A stretch of 17,578 bases of DNA from Atopostipes sp964624875. GTDB taxonomy: Bacteria; Bacillota; Bacilli; Lactobacillales; Carnobacteriaceae_A. The translations under genes were made by a program, and so were the position numbers. Below are positions 1-6,264 of the stretch, piece after piece (position 1 is the stretch's first letter; each line of letters starts with the position of its first letter). The notes beneath the pieces were generated by a model, which was not told the DNA's origin, ran no database searches, and saw only the letters and a list, made by a program, of their open reading frames with translations. The stretch is from the NCBI GenBank assembly GCA_964624875.1, contig CAZUZA010000030.1, forward strand, positions 1 to 17,578. Direction: 5' to 3'.

Positions 1-578
1 GTAATCCCAACTGGTAAGAAGTGGAATATCGCTTCTGCAATCAGCCATAAGAAATGGTCGACCCCGGCCCAGAATTGATTCACGTCAACAATCGTGTTGA
101 AAACAGGAGCGCCAGAGTTTGTTACTGCCGGTACACCGTCGACAAGCAATTGTCCTAATGCTTCAATTTGAATACTATTTAAAATATTACGGAATCCTAA
201 AATAAGACCACCAACAACAATTGCTGGAATTAACGGACTAAAAATTTCTGCCATGACGGACGCTGCTTGCTGGAACCAGTTTTGGTTCGACTTCGCTGCT
301 TGTTTCGCTTGATCCTTCGAGACACCTTCTACACCTGAGATTTTTGAGAACTCATTGTAGAAATCTCCTACCTGATTCCCAATAATTACCTGAAACTGAC
401 CTGATTGAGTAAACGTTCCTTTTACTGATGGAATATCTTCAATCGCCTTCACATCTGCATCTGATGGGTCATTTAATACAAAGCGCATACGCGTCACACA
501 GTGTGTAACAGCACTAATATTGTCTTTCCCACCGACTCCTTCCAGAAGCTTTTTCGCATCTTCTGTAAATTCAGCCAT
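1..578 (-). CDS. treP: Trehalose PTS transporter EIIBC, N-terminal part (runs off the left edge)
   Basis: The 192 codons seen encode the N-terminal EIIB domain and the first part of the EIIC membrane domain of a PTS permease that imports trehalose and phosphorylates it to trehalose-6-phosphate. The EIIB phosphorylation cysteine is C27 in THCVTRMRF, followed by VKGTFTQSGQFQVIIGNQVGD, the glucose-superfamily EIIB pattern. The stretches AEIFSPLIPAIVVGGLILGF and HFLWLIAEAIFHFLPVGI closely match my recollection of E. coli TreB and Bacillus TreP, so trehalose is favoured over sucrose or beta-glucosides. The ATG at 576-578 follows GAGGAGGAAGAAAA, a strong ribosome binding site. The TreR-like operators upstream support the assignment. 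The C-terminal half and any treA/treR partners lie outside the window. Family is certain; substrate is likely. Confidence 0.93.
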   Translation of the reverse strand, partial: MAEFTEDAKKLLEGVGGKDNISAVTHCVTRMRFVLNDPSDADVKAIEDIPSVKGTFTQSGQFQVIIGNQVGDFYNEFSKISGVEGVSKDQAKQAAKSNQNWFQQAASVMAEIFSPLIPAIVVGGLILGFRNILNSIQIEALGQLLVDGVPAVTNSGAPVFNTIVDVNQFWAGVDHFLWLIAEAIFHFLPVGI

Positions 579-598
579 TTTTCTTCCTCCTCATATTT

Positions 599-610
599 AA
601 CATGTATGTT
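599..610. promoter_or_regulatory. TreR-like operator 2 (weaker half-site pair)
   Basis: AACATGTATGTT is a perfect short palindrome (5 + 2 + 5). Its centre is 24 bp from that of operator 1, and it lies between operator 1 and the ribosome binding site. It shares the AAC..GTT edges and the central TGTA with operator 1. It may be a second repressor site; that is inference. Confidence 0.45.
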
Positions 611-619
611 TTATTTCGT

Positions 620-637
620 AACTTGTACATACAAGTT
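620..637. promoter_or_regulatory. TreR-like operator 1
   Basis: AACTTGTACATACAAGTT is a perfect inverted repeat (8 + 2 + 8). It resembles the TTGTATATACAA core bound by the GntR-family trehalose repressor TreR. It lies just downstream of the predicted start point of the PTS gene, where a bound repressor would block transcription. Confidence 0.75.
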
Positions 638-649
638 GCTTGCATCTTT

Positions 650-678
650 ACTATACCCCCTATTTTAAAATCTTGCAA
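650..678 (-). promoter_or_regulatory. Promoter of the trehalose PTS gene
   Basis: On the minus strand TTGCAA (-35, 673-678) is separated by exactly 17 nt from TATAGT (-10, 650-655). The start point should lie near 643, about 65 nt before the ATG. The cre site overlaps the -35 box and the TreR-like palindrome lies just downstream of the start point. Confidence 0.75.
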
Positions 679-688
679 GCGCTTTTAC
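673..688. promoter_or_regulatory. cre site (CcpA)
   Basis: Read on the minus strand, TAAAAGCGCTTGCAA matches the catabolite-responsive element consensus around the invariant CG with about three mismatches. It overlaps the -35 box of the trehalose PTS promoter, which fits glucose repression of a secondary-sugar PTS. Confidence 0.6.
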
Positions 689-768
689 TCATTTCGCCAA
701 AAGTTTTTTTAGATGTCCAACATTTCACCTTCTTCTCCGTCTTTCGACCGATTTTTTTATTATGCGTG

Positions 769-774
769 TATAAT
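769..774 (+). promoter_or_regulatory. Possible -10 box for the glycine-rich membrane protein gene
   Basis: TATAAT at 769-774 is a perfect -10 hexamer, 69 nt before the gene start. No good -35 is seen at 16-18 nt; the nearest TTGACA-like string, TTCGAC at 743-748, is 20 nt away. A second AT-rich candidate, TAAAAT, is at 803 or just before. Only the -10 is convincing. Confidence 0.35.
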
Positions 775-843
775 ATTACGGGTCACATTCACACTTGTGG
801 TAAAATAGTATTGCATACAGATAATCTTGGAAGGAGTGGTTAT

Positions 844-1935
844 ATGGCTAGAGGTGGAGGTCGCGGAGGAGGCGGTGGTAGCTTCGGTGGCGGCGGAGGA
901 GGTTTCCGTGGTGGCGGGAGCTCATTCGGTGGAAGTCGAGGCGGAGGTAGTCGTCTAGGAGGCGGTTCTTCTCGCGGTCGCGGAGGTTCTCGTGGATCAG
1001 GTAATCAAAATACAGGAGGTAACAGCTCAAATCGTTCAGGTGGCTACTTTGGTCGTCCACGACCATTCTATGGTGGCTGGGGCGGAGGCTATGGTGGCTA
1101 CGGTGGTTATGGTTATGGTCGCAGACGATATAATCGAGGTGGCGGCTGTGGTCCTGGTGGCTGTGCAGGTGGTGGCTGTGGCTGTCTAGGCCCAATTATC
1201 GCACTCGTCCTCATTTTAGTTGTTTTTAACTTCATGTGGGCTCGCGTTCCCGGCACAAACAACACAACAGCTGTTCAGTCGGTTCAGGTGAACTCTTCGA
1301 CAATCGAAAGAGAACCTATTGAAGCAGGGCTCGTTAATGAAACGCCATATTATGTAGACAATTTAGATTGGATTCGTGATGAACGTGCCTTAGAAGATGG
1401 CTTAAGACATTTCTATGATCTAACAAATGTGCAGCCAGTAGTCTATATCACAGATAATATAAATGGTGATCCAAACCCTGCACCAGAAGCTATTGATGCC
1501 TTTGCGAATGAAGTCTATGACGAATTATTTACCGATGAAGCACACTTGTTACTCGTGCATTTTGAAAACTATGATTATTACAATTACGAATATTCATACC
1601 ACACGGTTTATGGTACACAAGCTAAAGTATTAATGGACAATGAAGCCGAAGACATTTTATTCGATTACTTAGACTACTATTATGCAATGGATCCAAATGA
1701 AGTCAGTGAAGAAGAATACTTCTCCGGTGCTTTCCGTGATACTGCAGAACGCATCATGACCGTAACACGTAGTCCCTGGATTCCTGTCTTCATTATTATT
1801 GGTGGAGCAGTTATCATCTTCCTACTCTTCAATTGGTGGCGAAGTGCCTTAGGTAAATCCGATGGTGATAAAAACAAGGAACCAAAAGTAGAGTCAGGTA
1901 AACCAAAAGAAAATTTAGATGAATTTGATTTTTAA
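844..1935 (+). CDS. Glycine/arginine-rich membrane protein with extracytoplasmic TPM-like domain
   Basis: A 363-residue protein. The start is the ATG at 844, preceded by AAGGAG (831-836, spacing 7); an open frame extends further upstream but without a ribosome binding site. Residues 1-115 are low complexity: RGG, SRGRGG and repeated GGY/GYGGYGG, then four cysteines (102, 107, 112, 114) just before a membrane segment at about 116-132. Residues about 160-305 resemble TPM domains (YVDNLDWI, QPVVYITD, AHLLLVHFENYD, YGTQAKVLM, YFSGAFRDTAERI). A second membrane segment lies at 313-330, followed by a Lys/Glu-rich tail. The arginine-rich N-terminus implies that both ends are cytoplasmic and the TPM-like domain is outside. 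Proteins with TPM domains include photosystem repair factors and the YgcG family; no reaction can be assigned. It is divergent from the PTS gene and has its own terminator. Confidence 0.85.
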   Translation: MARGGGRGGGGGSFGGGGGGFRGGGSSFGGSRGGGSRLGGGSSRGRGGSRGSGNQNTGGNSSNRSGGYFGRPRPFYGGWGGGYGGYGGYGYGRRRYNRGGGCGPGGCAGGGCGCLGPIIALVLILVVFNFMWARVPGTNNTTAVQSVQVNSSTIEREPIEAGLVNETPYYVDNLDWIRDERALEDGLRHFYDLTNVQPVVYITDNINGDPNPAPEAIDAFANEVYDELFTDEAHLLLVHFENYDYYNYEYSYHTVYGTQAKVLMDNEAEDILFDYLDYYYAMDPNEVSEEEYFSGAFRDTAERIMTVTRSPWIPVFIIIGGAVIIFLLFNWWRSALGKSDGDKNKEPKVESGKPKENLDEFDF

Positions 1936-1950
1936 AAATAGCATTAGCCG

Positions 1951-1984
1951 AACACTCCAAAACAAACTTTTTGGAGTGTTTTTT
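1951..1984 (+). terminator. Intrinsic terminator of the glycine-rich protein gene
   Basis: AACACTCCAAAA and TTTTTGGAGTGTT form a stem around a five-base loop, and the T run continues to 1984. It begins 15 nt after the stop codon. Confidence 0.9.
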
Positions 1985-2001
1985 AATATGGTAGAGAACA
2001 T

Positions 2002-2030
2002 TTGCTTTTATTCCTAATTAGAGGTATTAT
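2002..2030 (+). promoter_or_regulatory. Promoter of the FMN reductase gene
   Basis: TTGCTT (2002-2007) and TATTAT (2025-2030) are separated by 17 nt. The predicted start point near 2037 leaves a leader of about 50 nt before the ATG at 2090. It follows the terminator of the preceding gene, so this gene is transcribed alone. Confidence 0.65.
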
Positions 2031-2089
2031 ACATGAGGTTTGATTCATATAAACCAACAGAAATATACATAATCATGGAGGAATAAAGC

Positions 2090-2647
2090 ATGTTAAAAAT
2101 TGGTATTGTTATTGGTAGTACGCGTGACGGTCGTGTAAGTACAGGTGTTGCAGAATGGGTAAAGACATTTGCAGAAGGTAACACAGAAGCTGAATTCGAA
2201 TTAGTCGATATTAAAGACTATAGCTTCGAAGAATTCAACATGTTACCACCAGGAATGTTAAACAAGGAATATAGCAATGAAAACATTACAAAATGGTCAA
2301 ACAAAATTGATGAGCTAGATGGTTTCATCTTTGTTACACCTGAGTACAACAAAAACATTTCACCATCATTAAAGAACGCAATTGATCACCTAGGACCAGA
2401 GTGGGCAAACAAAGCTGCAGGTTCAGTATCATATGGTTCAACTTTAGGTGTTGGTGCAACATTAGCATTACGTCAAACATTAGCAAACCTAGGTGTTGCA
2501 ATCGTTCCAGCATTCGGTGCACTAAGCCTATTCACTGACTTCGAAAACATGTCAACATTCAAGCCTGGTGACCACCACAATGAATCCATCCAAGCAACAA
2601 TCGATGGCGTTGTTCAATGGGCCAAAGCAATGAAAACAATTCGTTAA
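2090..2647 (+). CDS. NADPH-dependent FMN reductase family protein
   Basis: A 185-residue single-domain flavodoxin-like protein of the NADPH-dependent FMN reductase family, which also covers azoreductases, quinone reductases and chromate reductases. GSTRDGR (9-15) is the FMN phosphate-binding loop near the N-terminus. TPEYNKNISPSLKNAIDH (83-100) is the conserved PEYN segment contacting the flavin, and SYGSTLGVGA (114-123) follows. Length is typical for the family. The start follows GGAGG (2077-2081). It is flanked by its own promoter and terminator, so no operon partner shows the substrate. It probably works in the cytosol on quinones, azo compounds or free flavin; the exact substrate cannot be told from sequence. 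Confidence 0.9.
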   Translation: MLKIGIVIGSTRDGRVSTGVAEWVKTFAEGNTEAEFELVDIKDYSFEEFNMLPPGMLNKEYSNENITKWSNKIDELDGFIFVTPEYNKNISPSLKNAIDHLGPEWANKAAGSVSYGSTLGVGATLALRQTLANLGVAIVPAFGALSLFTDFENMSTFKPGDHHNESIQATIDGVVQWAKAMKTIR

Positions 2648-2668
2648 TTTAAACAACATCATTTTTTT

Positions 2669-2698
2669 AGACTTGCGATTCTTCGCAAGTCTTTTTTT
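2669..2698 (+). terminator. Intrinsic terminator of the FMN reductase gene
   Basis: AGACTTGCGA (2669-2678) pairs perfectly with TCGCAAGTCT (2683-2692) around a TTCT loop, followed by a T run to 2698. The palindromic repeat begins within the end of this T run. Confidence 0.95.
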
Positions 2699-2730
2699 AT
2701 CTTCTCGATTAATTGGTAATCGAGCACGTA
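2697..2730. repeat. Palindromic repeat unit, left border of gap 1
   Basis: The unit starts TTATCTTCTCGATT, has a seven-base loop AATTGGT, then AATCGAGCACGTA up to the N run. CTCGATT and AATCGAG form a perfect 7-bp stem. Flanks and stem are the same as in the units at 14758-14827, but the loop differs. It abuts the T tract of the preceding terminator. Confidence 0.85.
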
Positions 2731-2830
2731 NNNNNNNNNNNNNNNNNNNNNNNNNNNNNNNNNNNNNNNNNNNNNNNNNNNNNNNNNNNNNNNNNNNNNN
2801 NNNNNNNNNNNNNNNNNNNNNNNNNNNNNN
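2731..2830. other. Assembly gap 1 (100 N)
   Basis: Exactly 100 N, the usual placeholder for a gap of unknown size. The left edge is a palindromic repeat of the same family that borders the other gap, so a repeat array of unknown length is probably missing here. Overlapping open frames drawn across the N run mean nothing. Confidence 0.95.
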
Positions 2831-2895
2831 CAAGTATACAAGCAGTTATTCCTGAGAATTATTGCGAACGATTAACAGTGGAAAGCTCTAAGTAG
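2831..2895 (+). CDS. Possible C-terminal end of a gene lost in gap 1
   Basis: From the gap to a TAG at 2893-2895 one plus frame is open for 20 codons, ending QAVIPENYCERLTVESSK. The stop lies inside the first arm of a strong plus-strand terminator, as is common for real genes. No domain is recognisable and a short frame can be open by chance, so this is only a hint that the gap hides a coding region. Confidence 0.3.
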
Positions 2896-2928
2896 ACAGA
2901 ATTAAATCTGCCTGCTTAGAGCTTTTTT
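2883..2928 (+). terminator. Intrinsic terminator with no intact gene upstream
   Basis: AAGCTCTAAG (2883-2892) pairs with CTTAGAGCTT (2915-2924), with further pairing ACAGA/TCTG inside, followed by six T. It points rightwards, yet the FMN reductase already has its own terminator 190 nt earlier. It therefore implies a transcript starting in or near gap 1. Confidence 0.85.
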
Positions 2929-2958
2929 ATTGGATATATTTATTCAACTATGCAATCT

Positions 2959-2993
2959 AAAAAGAGGTTGAATGCCTCTACATTCAACCTCTT
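2959..2993 (-). terminator. Intrinsic terminator of the VOC protein gene
   Basis: A perfect 13-bp stem, AAGAGGTTGAATG (2962-2974) with CATTCAACCTCTT (2981-2993), has a six-base loop. On the minus strand it ends in five T. It starts 9 nt after the stop codon of the gene at 3002. Confidence 0.9.
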
Positions 2994-3001
2994 CCCTACT
3001 A

Positions 3002-3895
3002 TTATTCTGCTGCGATTTCCCAAGCGCGTTCTAATCGTTCGATTTCTAGTTTTTTCATCGGTAGAAACGCTTCAGTTACAGCATTGATTTGTTTTTGTGT
3101 TCCTCTAGCTAGCAAGTCATTCAAATTCGCTGGCACGATTTGCCATGAGACGCCAAACTTATCTTTCAACCAGCCACATTGTTCCGATTCTGGATAAGCC
3201 GACAACTTCTCCCAATAATAATCAATTTCTGCTTGCGTCACACACATCACCATCAACGAGAATGCTTCATTAAAATCATAGTCTGTCGGGTTGCCATTAT
3301 CCGCTGCTAAAATTTCCGTATCCAAAATTTCAAAGCGTGCATGTGCAACTTTCGCATCGGGATGATTCGCATCACGAGCATCATATTCATGCAGATCATC
3401 AATCAGACCGTCTTTGAAAATGTCGGTATAAAATTGCATCGCTTCATGTGCTTTTCCCGTGTGTGAGCCCGAGAACATCAATTGCACAGATATTTTTTGT
3501 TTATAATCGTGCCCTTCGCTATCTATTAACTGCCAAGACAAGCCATACTTGTCTTCTACCCAACCGTAATATTCACTAAACGGGTGCTTTTGTAATGGCA
3601 TCAATGCGCGTCCACCCTCACTTAGTTTCGCCCATAATGTATCAATTTCATCATGGGTATCACAAATGACCGATAAAGAAATCGAGGGATTAAACGTAAA
3701 GCCAGGTCCACCATTAATCGCACCAAACAACTGTCCGGCTAACTTAAACTCATAAGTAGCCGCGTCAGCGCCAGATGGGGTACCTTCTAATTTTTGTTCG
3801 AGAGTGATTTCAGAGTCATCAAACAAGGACACATAAAATTGAACGGCTTCTTCTGCGTCTTGCTCAAACCATAGATAAGGAACTATTCTATCCAT
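3002..3895 (-). CDS. Tandem VOC (PhnB/glyoxalase-fold) protein
   Basis: A 297-residue protein built of two consecutive PhnB-like VOC domains, roughly residues 1-130 and 138-275. Each has the marks of this branch: WFEQDAEEAVQFYVSLFDDS and HEAMQFYTDIFKDG near the domain starts, and GWVEDKYGLSWQLID and GWLKDKFGVSWQIVP near their ends. The branch was first named after 3-demethylubiquinone methyltransferases but most members have no known reaction, so none is assigned. The ATG at 3893-3895 follows AAAGGAAG with 7 nt spacing; an ATG six codons upstream lacks a ribosome binding site. It lies 69 nt downstream of the acetyltransferase gene and probably shares its transcript, which ends at the terminator just beyond. 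Confidence 0.9.
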   Translation of the reverse strand: MDRIVPYLWFEQDAEEAVQFYVSLFDDSEITLEQKLEGTPSGADAATYEFKLAGQLFGAINGGPGFTFNPSISLSVICDTHDEIDTLWAKLSEGGRALMPLQKHPFSEYYGWVEDKYGLSWQLIDSEGHDYKQKISVQLMFSGSHTGKAHEAMQFYTDIFKDGLIDDLHEYDARDANHPDAKVAHARFEILDTEILAADNGNPTDYDFNEAFSLMVMCVTQAEIDYYWEKLSAYPESEQCGWLKDKFGVSWQIVPANLNDLLARGTQKQINAVTEAFLPMKKLEIERLERAWEIAAE

Positions 3896-3964
3896 TTTAA
3901 CGCTTCCTTTCATTCATACAAGGGTCTTTTCAGCATCTGATTACACTCAAATTTTACTCTAACT

Positions 3965-4453
3965 TTAAGCTTTTACATAGTGATAAGCATTCCGTGGGTC
4001 GCCATTTTCTAGGGTAATCACGCCACAATATGCAAAATCCAACTTCTTCATTAAGTATTTCATCGGCTCATTGTCATCATGCGTATCAATGCGCACATTA
4101 GCAAAACGGTCCTGGACCCATTTCAAACAATACTGACCCACGCCCTTCACCTTGCCGTTTGTCGCAATTCGATGAATCGTCGCATAAGGTTCATCATTCA
4201 ACCAAGCGCCATCAATCTCCGTGTAAGTCGGATCCGGATCCGTAAATAATGAAAAGACTGCGACAATCTCGCCCGCCTCATCCACGCAAACATGTGCTGC
4301 TTCACGTTCGATATCACTACGCATCAACACTTCATTGGGGTAGCCCTCTTCCCACTGCTTTAAGTTGCCTGTCTCTAATTGAACTGCGCGTCCATAATCA
4401 AAAACCGCACGCATCTCTCCCATATCCACCACAGTCGCTAAACGAATTTCCAC
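3965..4453 (-). CDS. GNAT family N-acetyltransferase
   Basis: A 162-residue cytosolic acetyl-CoA-dependent N-acetyltransferase. Typical GNAT landmarks are present: beta-4 HRIAT (94-98), the pyrophosphate-binding turn KVKGVGQY (101-108), then RIDTHDDNEPMKYLMKKLDF (121-140), the RxDTHxDNxxM...F pattern common in small Firmicute acetyltransferases. The chosen start is GTG at 4451-4453, preceded by GGGGAG with 6 nt spacing. The in-frame ATG at 4501 has no ribosome binding site and lies beside the T tract of the upstream terminator. The acceptor substrate is unknown. The gene is preceded by a leader with a minicistron and an intrinsic terminator, so expression may be attenuated. The VOC gene follows on the same strand. 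Confidence 0.87.
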   Translation of the reverse strand: MEIRLATVVDMGEMRAVFDYGRAVQLETGNLKQWEEGYPNEVLMRSDIEREAAHVCVDEAGEIVAVFSLFTDPDPTYTEIDGAWLNDEPYATIHRIATNGKVKGVGQYCLKWVQDRFANVRIDTHDDNEPMKYLMKKLDFAYCGVITLENGDPRNAYHYVKA

Positions 4454-4511
4454 ACCAATCTCCCCTTCCAACTTTTTAAAAGCATACCACATTTTATTCA
4501 CGAATCATCAT

Positions 4512-4553
4512 AAAAAATAACAGCGTCCACAAATTCATGCAGACACTGCTATT
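4512..4553 (-). terminator. Intrinsic terminator in the leader of the acetyltransferase gene
   Basis: On the minus strand AATAGCAGTGTC (4553-4542) pairs over 12 bp, with two G-U pairs, with GACGCTGTTATT (4527-4516), followed by six T. It lies 59 nt upstream of the GTG start and there is no complete gene behind it. It is therefore either an attenuator or the end of a small RNA. Confidence 0.75.
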
Positions 4554-4610
4554 TCCCCTATAATATTACTCCCAATTAAACATCTTCATCATGAAATGAT
4601 AAGTCTTTCG

Positions 4611-4632
4611 TTAAGAATTCATCTGTCCTCCT
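4611..4632 (-). promoter_or_regulatory. Leader minicistron (three codons) upstream of the acetyltransferase
   Basis: On the minus strand a full AGGAGG (4632-4627) is followed by ATG AAT TCT TAA (4622-4611), a frame of three codons. GTTAAG and CTTAAC flank the pair and could form a 6-bp stem enclosing both the ribosome binding site and the start codon. The spacing of 4 nt is short. Such short frames ahead of a terminator occur in ribosome-controlled attenuators; here it is inference. The rest of 4454-4871 holds the terminator, a cre-like string (TGAAAACGCTACA, 4675-4687) and the upstream region of the oxidase gene. Confidence 0.4.
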
Positions 4633-4736
4633 TAACACTCATCTTCAATAGCTATAAGTATACACAAGTCATTATGAAAACGCTACAAAAGTCTAGTAAA
4701 TAGAGAAATGTTTTTCGCTAAATCAATGCAAATGGT

Positions 4737-4766
4737 TTGCTTGAATTTTTATTCTTGTGTTACGTT
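4737..4766 (+). promoter_or_regulatory. Weak candidate promoter of the NOX-type oxidase gene
   Basis: TTGCTT (4737-4742) is followed after 18 nt by TACGTT (4761-4766), which is preceded by TG in the extended -10 position. The -10 is poor. Just upstream, GCAAATGGTTTGC (4728-4740) is a small inverted repeat, and CTTGGT/ACCAAG (4803-4821) could form a hairpin in the leader. Confidence 0.25.
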
Positions 4767-4871
4767 TTTAGTAATGAATGAAAAGATGGATACAAGTAGT
4801 CACTTGGTTTATTTCACCAAGAAGGAACTTTTGAGGATAAAAGAGATGAATTTTGAAAAGGAGAAGTGAAA

Positions 4872-6212
4872 ATGAGTAAAAAGGTGGTTCGATGGTTTTT
4901 CCCAGGGCTGGCGATTTTTATGTTTACGACGTTTTTAATTGCGTTGTTGCAGGATTATGTGCCGGAAACGATGCAAATATTTTTATCGACGGCGACAGGG
5001 ACGTTATCGTTTTGTATTATGTTGACGTTGGTGCTGATTGCTGTGCGTCCGAAAGCGATTGAAGAAAAGCTGGGGCTGACGGATATGTATGAGATTCATG
5101 CATGGATGGCAATGGCGCTGCCGGTTACCCTACTGATTCATGTGTGGATTCGTTGGAGTGGTTTGGAGAATGTGTTAACGCTAGATCTTTCAGATGCTTC
5201 GATATTAGGTTATATTGGTTTGTTGACGTTGATTGTTGTTATGTTGACGGGAATTTTCGTCTTGTCGGATACGTTGATTAAAGGTTCAAAGAAGTTGCTG
5301 GATCTGAAACAAAATGTGTATAAGCGAAATACGCATTTGTGGTTGCACCGGTTAGCGATTGTGAGTGTGCTTGCGATTCATTTCCATGTGTATCAAGTTT
5401 ATTATTTACGACACAATATTCCATTTCGCATGCTGACGTCATTTTATACGATATTTATTCTAGGGTGGTATTTCCTCTATAAATTCCGTTTAGGCCGTTT
5501 GCCGAAGTATGAGGTTATTCGTCACGATAACCCTTCGCCGAAAATTCATGAGTTTGAGTTAAGGCCGGTAAATGGAACGCGATTCGATTATGTAGCTGGC
5601 CAATATGGCTTTTTCCGATTTGTGGATTCTGATGTTACGAGCGAAGCCCATCCGTTCTCGTTTTCGAGTGCGCCAACTTACAATAAGGAGAGCGTGATGG
5701 TGATGATTCAAGAAGATGGGGACTTTACAGGATCTCTCGACCAAGTTGTCGTAGGTGATCAGGTCACGATTGAAGGACCTTATGGAAACTTTTACCCCGA
5801 AGATGTTCGTGAATCCAATGAGCCCATGGTGCTGTTATCCGGTGGTATTGGTGTCACACCCAACTTGAGTTTACTGCGTGAGGAAATTGCGCGAAATTCA
5901 AATCGACGCATTGTGTTTATCTGGGGTGTCGGCTTTGAAGAACAGTTAATGTACTATGATGAACTGCAGGAGCTGGCTGAGAAATACCCAAACTTCTCAC
6001 ATCATATCATCTTTAGTGAAGAAGAAGTTAAAAGTTTTCCATTTGGTTTTGTGGATGATGACTTTATTCAAGCTGAAGGCCTCGGCGAATTTTATGAAAC
6101 AGCTTCGTGGCACGTTTGTGGTCCGCCACCAATGCTAGTGGCTGCGAAAAGTTTATTGGCTGAAAATAATGTCACAGAAGAACAAGCAAACATTGAAGAA
6201 TTTGCCTTTTAA
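4872..6212 (+). CDS. NOX-type transmembrane NAD(P)H oxidase / ferric reductase-like flavocytochrome
   Basis: A 446-residue membrane flavocytochrome that should pass electrons from NAD(P)H through FAD and two hemes across the membrane to oxygen or ferric iron. Six membrane segments lie within residues 8-205. Their histidines H76/H90 (third segment, HX13H) and H159/H172 (fifth segment, HX12H) reproduce the bis-heme spacing of NOX enzymes and of Streptococcus pneumoniae SpNOX. The cytosolic part has the FAD motif HPFSFSS (260-266), EGPYG (301-305), the nucleotide-binding GGIGVTP (324-330) and CGPPPM (416-421). The last residue is an aromatic F446, which in this fold often stacks on the flavin. 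The start is ATG at 4872 with AGGAG 8 nt upstream; a GTG two codons earlier is less well placed. It is a single-gene unit with its own terminator. Oxidase versus iron reductase activity cannot be settled from sequence. Confidence 0.9.
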   Translation: MSKKVVRWFFPGLAIFMFTTFLIALLQDYVPETMQIFLSTATGTLSFCIMLTLVLIAVRPKAIEEKLGLTDMYEIHAWMAMALPVTLLIHVWIRWSGLENVLTLDLSDASILGYIGLLTLIVVMLTGIFVLSDTLIKGSKKLLDLKQNVYKRNTHLWLHRLAIVSVLAIHFHVYQVYYLRHNIPFRMLTSFYTIFILGWYFLYKFRLGRLPKYEVIRHDNPSPKIHEFELRPVNGTRFDYVAGQYGFFRFVDSDVTSEAHPFSFSSAPTYNKESVMVMIQEDGDFTGSLDQVVVGDQVTIEGPYGNFYPEDVRESNEPMVLLSGGIGVTPNLSLLREEIARNSNRRIVFIWGVGFEEQLMYYDELQELAEKYPNFSHHIIFSEEEVKSFPFGFVDDDFIQAEGLGEFYETASWHVCGPPPMLVAAKSLLAENNVTEEQANIEEFAF

Positions 6213-6220
6213 ACAGATGA

Positions 6221-6259
6221 AAAGACTTCCACGATTGGGTTTTCGGGGAAGTCTTTTTT
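6221..6259. terminator. Bidirectional intrinsic terminator between convergent genes
   Basis: AAAGACTTCC (6221-6230) pairs with GGAAGTCTTT (6247-6256), with T6 on the plus strand and a shorter T run on the minus strand. It serves the oxidase gene ending at 6212 and the ABC-F gene ending at 6265. Confidence 0.9.
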
Positions 6260-6264
6260 CTGTC

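Noticed and set aside
848..1195. A His/Ser-rich 115-codon open frame on the minus strand
   Set aside because: It is the antisense of the GGN-rich glycine codons of the membrane protein, has no ribosome binding site and its composition is fully explained by the codons of the opposite strand.
4675..4688. cre-like string TGAAAACGCTACA between the GNAT and oxidase genes
   Set aside because: Two mismatches in one half and no firm promoter on either strand next to it; kept only as a remark.
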